Of a stretch of 64,000 bases of DNA, positions 58,449 to 64,000 are shown one piece after another. The number at the start of each line of letters is the position of its first letter. Positions within the stretch are counted from its first letter, which is position 1. The notes under the pieces are model-generated. The model was not told where the DNA came from, did not search any database, and saw only the letters and a list, made by a program, of their open reading frames with translations. The position numbers were made by a program, and so were the translations under genes. The stretch is taken from the NCBI RefSeq assembly GCF_950005125.1, contig NC_080092.1, positions 21,893,931-21,957,930 of the forward strand, read 5' to 3'. This DNA is from Chionomys nivalis (lineage: Eukaryota; Chordata; Mammalia; Rodentia; Cricetidae).

Positions 58449-58707
58449 TGTGAGCTTCTTCATCCAATAGCCTTTAAGATATCAACCCACTTGGGCATGG
58501 CCTTTTATACTATAAATGCAGCTGTAAATCATGAACTTGCTCTCTTACTTCTGGCTCTTGCTTCCAGCAGCTAGATTTGGTTCTTGTTCCCCATTTTTGC
58601 AGAGGACTGTAATCTAGGAATATGATTTGTGAGTCTACCCCTAAATAAATAACTCTTTATTATACATAATTCCAAACTAGTGTGGGATTATTTTGTAACT
58701 TCCATCA
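58449..58707 (+). mobile_element. 5' LTR of ERVK-like provirus
   Basis: 259 bp, TGTGAGCTTCT...CTTCCATCA. 'cttgggcatgg-cttttata', 'ataaatg-agctgtaaatc', 'acccctaaataaataa', 'ctttattatacataattc' and 'aactagtgtg-gat-attttgtaact' are shared with the 3' LTR at 62,834. The two LTRs differ at many positions and by indels, including an unrelated-looking first 40 bp. AATAAATAA near 58,644 is the likely poly(A) signal. Confidence 0.88.
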
Positions 58708-58712
58708 TAATC

Positions 58713-58730
58713 TGGCACCTGAATGTGGGG
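58713..58730 (+). promoter_or_regulatory. retroviral primer-binding site, decayed
   Basis: TGGCACCTGAATGTGGGG begins five bases after the LTR end. By eye 11 of 18 positions agree with the lysine-tRNA type primer site as I remember it. The position supports the LTR boundary. Confidence 0.6.
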
Positions 58731-59613
58731 ACTAGACCACCATTTTGGGGATAGATTCACCAGCCGTGTGGTACGTTGCGCACTGATTCTCTGCCCATGA
58801 CTCTAGCTGGCACTCAGATACAACAGGCTGACTCAGTGCTCCCTGGCTTGTGACCCACATGCTGCAGATTGATGCATTACATGCCAGCCCATATATCACT
58901 GCCTGCAATGTTCATGCTGCACACAGACCGCAAAACATGGTGGAAAACATTGGGTTTTCTCTTTATCCTGGGCCTCAACTCACAGGAATTACTTGATCAC
59001 CTTAATAACTACTCTTAATTTGTTAAACAAAGCATATTTTCAGAACCTAAGTAAACAACACATGCTGTTCGCTGTTGCTATTGTCTCTTGGAAACATGGC
59101 TGCAACTGCAACACTTGCTGGCTGATAACCATTATTACACTAACTCCAATTCACTATCTCAAGTAAAACAAGACAGGAGGAAGGTTGAATTCATAGGGCC
59201 AGAAGGACAGAAAGAAGGCTGAGGGCATATGTGGCTATTAGTTCAGTGAATTTATGATGTCATGACCTATTGCAGCAATGGAATACCAGGTTAACATTTC
59301 TGCAATTTGCCTTACAACAGGTAAGATCTGAAAAACTGCAAAAATTACTGATAACGTAACTATCCAGGAGTTCAATAACTATTTTGCTTATACCATGGAT
59401 AATATCTGCAAGGCTTATTTGATTTTCCTACTGCATCCCTTTATTTGATTCTAGAAATTAGTTTTGTTTTCATATTATCTCACTAAAATGGTTTGATAAA
59501 AGGACCATGAATGAGGAACTTTTCTAGACTAATAGTGGACAGCTACCATAAAAAACCATACTGTTCTGGATTATGGAATAGACATGGAAAATGAATCAAA
59601 AACTCTAGTAGGA
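58731..59613 (+). mobile_element. ERV leader region, gag not recognisable, with extra copy of protease 3' segment
   Basis: No gag motif is visible where gag should lie. 59,152-59,305 is a second copy (152 of 154 identical, no indels) of 59,976-60,129, the 3' end of the protease region, in the same orientation 824 bp upstream. The rest of this stretch is not assigned. Confidence 0.75.
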
Positions 59614-59800
59614 GGGTTGGAGAGATGGCTCAGAGGTTAAGAGCATTGCCTGCTCTTCCAAAGGTCCTGAATTCAATTCCCAGTAATCACATGGTGGCTC
59701 ACAACCATCTGTAATGGGGTTTGGTGCCCTCTTCTGGCCTGCAGGCATGCACACAGGCAGAATATTATATACATAATAAATAAATATTTTTTTAAAAAAA
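59614..59800 (+). mobile_element. B2/B3-type SINE inserted in the provirus
   Basis: 'gggttggagagatggctcag', 'gttaagagcattgcctgctc', 'caaccatctgtaatgggg', 'ccctcttctggcctgcag' and an A/T-rich tail. Flanks 'aaaaactctagta' and 'aaaaattccagta' are a probable diverged target duplication. It lies between the leader and the protease relic, so it came after the provirus. Confidence 0.9.
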
Positions 59801-59829
59801 TTCCAGTAGAAAATAAGAAATATATATTT

Positions 59830-60130
59830 TGACAGACTTTTATAAATGATCATAAATGGCTTTGCAATTGGGGGATTACTAGACACAGGTGTGGATGTGA
59901 GTACCATTACTCCAGAACCTTGGCCTCCAAAATGGCCTTTTCAAGAGACAGATATTCAATTCCTAGAAACTGGAACACTATCTCAAGTAAAACAAGACAG
60001 GAGGAAGGTTGAATTCATAGGGCCAGAAGGACAGAAAGAAGGCTGAGGGCATATGTGGCTATTAGTCCAGTGAATTTATGATGTCATGACCTATTGCAGC
60101 AATGGAATACGAGGTTAACATTTCTGCAAA
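59830..60130 (+). pseudogene. ERVK-like protease (pro) relic
   Basis: The frame at 59,846-60,046 holds the aspartic-protease active site LLDTGVDVS (D-T-G at residues 13-15) followed by the expected Thr/Ile and Trp-Pro-rich stretch; the usual residue after DTG is Ala. The frame ends at 60,046. Downstream, in a shifted frame, the stretch ending 'ttgcagcaatggaatacg' corresponds to the conserved protease C-terminal region. The enzyme would have been a retropepsin that matures Gag-Pol; this copy is broken. It lies just upstream of the RT relic in the usual pro-pol order. Confidence 0.85.
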
Positions 60131-60229
60131 CTCCAAAACTCATGTTTCTGGGAAGGATATTATAAGATATTATAAGCAAAGATCATCAGCCATTCTGGCT
60201 ATACAAAAACACAAAGCTACTAGCAAACC

Positions 60230-61330
60230 TTCGGTGGTACTAATGGTTTTGCCTTTAAAATGGTTAACTGAGAAACCCATATGGGTTAAATATTGACCTT
60301 TAACAGATGACAAACTTCAGGCTTTACAACAGTTGCTATAAGTGCAACTAGATGCTCATGATATTGAAGAATCAACCAGCATGTAGAATTCTCCTGTATT
60401 TATTTTTAATGAAATTTGGTAAGTGGAGAACGGTGCCATAGCTAAGAGCTGTCAACAAGGTTATTCAATCTGTTGGACCTCTACAATATGCAATTCTTCT
60501 GCCTTCTCTATTACTAAAAGGATGTCCTCTTATAGTTGCTGATTTAGAAAGTTGTTTTTTCACTATACATTTACTAGAAAAGGAGAGAGAAAAAATTGCT
60601 TTCACTGTGTCTCCTTACAATAATTCTCAGTCTACTAGGAGATACCAGTGGACCATCCTCTCACAGAAGATGCTCAGTAGCCACACCCTGTGCCAAATAC
60701 TTTGTAAGTCAGCCATTGGAAATAATACATAAGCAATTTCCTAAGTATATAATTTACCATTACTTGGATGACAATTTTGTTAGCTGATTCAAATGAAGAT
60801 ACTTTAGAAACAACGTTTTAATAAGTAAAGAAAGTTTTGCCTAAATGGGAATTACAAATTGCTCTTGAAAAAATACAGGGAGGAAATTCTGTCAATTACC
60901 TAGGTTACAAAATAGATTTACAAAAAGCACAAATTAGGAGAGACTAATTGCAGACTCATAATGACTTTAAAGACTGTTAGGAGATATTTCCAGTCTATGA
61001 CTGAATGTCGGGATAGCACCTGATCTAATAATTCATTTAAACAAAACCTTAGCTGGTGACAAAAACTTAAATAGTCCCAGAGAACTAACAGCTGAAGTGG
61101 AAAAAGAATTGACAGTCATTGAAGGAAAATTACAGGAGGTCCATGTAGATAGAGTGAATCCAAATCTTAATTGTATTTTTTAGTTAAAAATTAAAAACTT
61201 ATGTGGAAAATGTCTCTGAATTAATTATAAAAGAAAAATTGAGACTTCATCAACTAGCAGAGATAGATCCAGCAGGGATTATAGTACCTTTTACTGCTAA
61301 TGAAATTTTAAAAATTATGAGAAGTCAATA
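60230..61330 (+). pseudogene. ERVK-like reverse transcriptase (pol) relic
   Basis: The start of a betaretrovirus-type RT is visible at 60,239-60,340 (KWLTEKPIW, then an in-frame stop where a Trp codon is expected). The fingers/palm region follows at 60,460-60,720, and the catalytic box reads YLDD (60,761-60,772) in place of the usual YMDD, with a stop shortly after. Thumb and connection segments continue to about 61,330. Several stops and frameshifts break it. RNase H, integrase and env are not recognisable downstream, so the provirus has lost its 3' coding part. Confidence 0.88.
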
Positions 61331-62833
61331 AACCATGACAAACAACTTGTCCTATTTTGGGTGAGAAATTAATAACAATTACCCCAAAGTGATAGAGATG
61401 TTAGACATCTAGATGACTAAATATTAAAAGATATCTATGAAGAAAGGATCAACAGTCAAAGAAAAATCTAACATATGATACTGTATTAGGGACACCATTT
61501 AGGGGTTGATTATTAATCATATTGGGTTGGGGCTTGGGGTGGAAATTATATAGGCCCAGAGATCTAAAAAACAAAAGAGGGAAAACTACATGGGATAATA
61601 GGTACATTAGTGTAAAGTTATTCACATGAATAGTAATAATAGTGTGTGATAGAGTGAATAATTGTAAGCTATTATTGATGAAAATTTATATTGGTTTAGA
61701 TTTTTATATATTGATACAAGTTCAAATTATATTTGTTATACTGAATATGCTCCTATATCTGTTTACAATATTTGTGCTCCTGTGCAAAGTTATTTTTTCA
61801 GATTGTATACACGCATGTTTCTAACTCTGCTTAAGACATTTTTTTCACATTGATACAAATTTAGGATATATTTATCATATTGCATTATACATTTCTACCT
61901 CTGATCAATATATTTATAAATTGCCTACATTTTGTGATTATTGTTCTCCATTACTGCACAGTTTTTTAAAAAATTGTTTAATATTCTAAGTCAATCTTTT
62001 AGTTATATAAGTATTAAGTATTATAGGTCAATAATCATTCACATTTATTATACTTTTAGTCAGACTAGTTAGGTTTCTTAGATACATAAAGATTGTATTC
62101 TGCACAGATAGGTAACTTTCAACCACTTCAAAGATCGGTAGAACATGGTATTTAAATATCTTAGGATTCTGTTAACACCTTTGCTGCTGGCAGCACCTAT
62201 CTATCCCAAGATAAGGTTGAGCACTGAAGACAATCCAATTGGAGTTTGTTTTTTTCTACGAACAACTGGCCTTTGCAGAGGAGCTGCCTATGCCTCAATC
62301 ACTGACAAAGTATATGATGTCTGGACTGGACAAGCAGGATACAAGAAAAAAGACTGCCAAACTTTACCAAGAAAGGGTCAGAGGGTTCTGACATTTTTTT
62401 CCTGCCTCTGAAAATGGTTTGTCAGTTACTCTAGGCATTAGTGAAAGTAGGTTGCTTCACCACTGCAAATGAGATTTTGAGTGATTGCTCAGGCAGCCAG
62501 TTATTTCTGTCATTTACTGCACATTTTGGAAGCTGCTTGATTGCACTATCTGCCTACTCAAGTAGTATTATCTCCCTTTTCAGGCCTTCAGTGGGGTTGA
62601 GGATTAGATAATCATAGTTACCATACTTTTATGATCTAGCCAAGCCAAAAACTATTTCCAATACAAGACTTAGTCCTCTTAGGAAAGAATGTTTATTAAA
62701 ACATTAGAATATGTTTCTTGCTTAATACTGTTTATGCTGGTTGTATTTCTAACTTTATACTTGATAACTTTTCCTATTGTTCATAATTTTGTATTGGGTT
62801 TGGAACTCTCTTATTTAAACAAAAAGGGGGTGC
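61331..62833 (+). mobile_element. ERV 3' internal, apparently non-coding block
   Basis: It is homologous to 8,965-9,928 and to about 36,600-37,728, the same position in two other proviruses. It occupies the place of integrase and env but shows no motif of either. It ends in 'ttatttaaacaaaaaggggg', a purine stretch where a polypurine tract is expected. An 88-residue frame at 62,145-62,411 has a hydrophobic start (LLTPLLLAAP) and four Cys, but in the other two copies the equivalent region is frameshifted or stopped. Confidence 0.75.
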
Positions 62834-63075
62834 TGTGGGAGCCAACAAACTTTAAGCAAACTTGGGCATGGTCTTTTATAATATAAATGTAGCTGTAAAT
62901 CCTGTTTATCTTGCTTCTTACTCTTACTTCCGGCTGATAGCTTTGTTTCCTGTGCCTGTTCTTTCATATGACTGTGATCTAGGACAGTGATCTATTATTT
63001 TACCCCTAAATAAATAACCCTTTATTATACATAATTCTGAACTAGTGTGAGATAATTTTGTAACTTTTGTCATCA
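62834..63075 (+). mobile_element. 3' LTR of ERVK-like provirus
   Basis: 242 bp, TGTGGGAGCC...TTGTCATCA, beginning right after the purine stretch. The second half is clearly related to the 5' LTR at 58,449 and the fragment at 25,067. No matching target duplication is found at the two outer edges (left flank AATGCTA, right flank AATCAGA). Confidence 0.88.
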
Positions 63076-64000
63076 AATCAGATTGATAATAAAATATCAC
63101 ATAATTGAGATGGATTAAATGAAAACTATACCCACATATGTTTTGTTTACTTCCATCACAGTATCCTTTCAAATTTCCTGCTGTTCTACAGATAACTCTA
63201 AATCAGTGGTTCATATGCATTTATGTCATCTACCCAATGTCATTCCTGTTACAGTTTTTGAATTTAATCAAATTTTATCCAAAAACATATTTTATCTGAT
63301 TTTAAACATTTTAAAGTTACTAAAATGTATTTTGTGGACTCTCCTGAAATATCTCATGAGCTGTTGGAGAGAATGCCTGATATACTCTTGAAGGATGAAC
63401 TATCCTACACAGGCCTGAAAGGTGTAGTCAAGAATATAGGTTTCCAAAATTTAAAACTGTTATCATATAACTGCCTATTTCACCATTGGATTCATAATGC
63501 TTCTATGTTATTCATTTTATCTTGTTGCCTGTATCAAATATAACAAAATTTTGTGCTTTTAATGTATGGATTACACATTGCAAAATATTCCTTTTTTCAA
63601 GGAACAAGCTTTATCTTACAAAAATTTTGGTCTGATATCTCTATTTATACTTACAATTGTCTTCTAGTTTCTGTTTGTGCAGTACGTTTTATGTTAATAT
63701 GTTATTATCAACTATTCAGCATCTTTGTATTTAAATATTCTAGATAATTCATGACAATTCACATCAGAGGATGAAGTTTTGTATATTTCGTCAACCTCTG
63801 TCTTCTACATGGAGCTTTAATCCATGTAGAATATATAGTGTATGATCTGATAATATAGATTCTGTCTTCTACTTTGTATATGTCTTACACAGCTTTGTTT
63901 CAATGTTGCTCACTTTGTCTGTTTGTGTGTGTGTGTGTGTGTGTGCATGCTAGGGATATGTATTTGCCATTGTACCATGTGGAAGTCAGAATATAACTTG
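63076..64000. other. unassigned AT-rich sequence with (GT)n
   Basis: No gene or repeat family is recognised. Frames of 64-90 residues at 63,119-63,747 overlap one another and have AT-driven composition. A (GT)n tract lies at 63,924-63,945. Confidence 0.4.

Noticed and set aside
58449..63075. Possibility of an intact, active provirus
   Set aside because: Protease and RT frames are broken by stops and shifts, gag, integrase and env are unrecognisable, and the LTRs are strongly diverged.

Overview
This window looks like AT-rich, gene-poor nuclear DNA from a muroid rodent, most likely of the family Cricetidae (voles, hamsters, deer mice and relatives). The reasons are the mixture of rodent B1, B2/B3-type and B4 SINEs, Lx-type LINE-1 3' ends and class II (ERVK-like) endogenous retroviruses whose LTRs resemble MYSERV/mysTR elements. 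The B1 copies also carry a second half (AGTTCCAGGACAGGCTCCAAA type) that I associate with cricetids rather than Mus. Family names come from memory of consensus sequences, since no database could be searched.

I found no convincing host protein-coding gene, tRNA, rRNA or CRISPR array. The short open frames are either pieces of retroelements, low-complexity translations, or frames of the length expected by chance in AT-rich DNA. The only coding-grade frame is the 287-residue C-terminal end of LINE-1 ORF2 at 51,526-52,389.

Layout. 1-720: Lx L1 3' UTR. 720-3,950: mostly unique, with a probable MIR. 3,959-6,270: young B1, an L1 3' UTR and a solo LTR. 8,965-10,162: 3' half of an ERV with its LTR. 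10,163-16,850: AT-rich, with L1 relics, a B2-like SINE and a B1. 16,850-18,640: an Lx L1 3' UTR split by a solo LTR with a 6-bp target duplication. 18,650-28,890: mostly unique, with two antisense B1s, an LTR piece and a B3-type SINE. 28,890-33,110: a stack of L1s, including one ancient antisense L1, with B2 and B4. 35,366-38,091: a gutted ERV with two LTRs. 38,092-49,500: SINEs, an antisense solo LTR, a MIR and ancient L1 pieces. 49,625-56,440: a nested complex in which an old, internally deleted L1 is interrupted by a young L1 and a solo LTR. 58,449-63,075: a broken 4.6-kb ERVK provirus with protease and reverse-transcriptase relics and a B2 insertion.

The most useful larger-scale signal is orientation. 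All seven Lx-type L1 pieces and seven of eight LTR elements lie on the + strand, while the SINEs are mixed. If the window lies in an intron, this would fit a host gene transcribed from the - strand. The most puzzling local signal is a 154-bp, 2-mismatch direct repeat inside a provirus whose two LTRs are far more diverged. No new biological system is evident.
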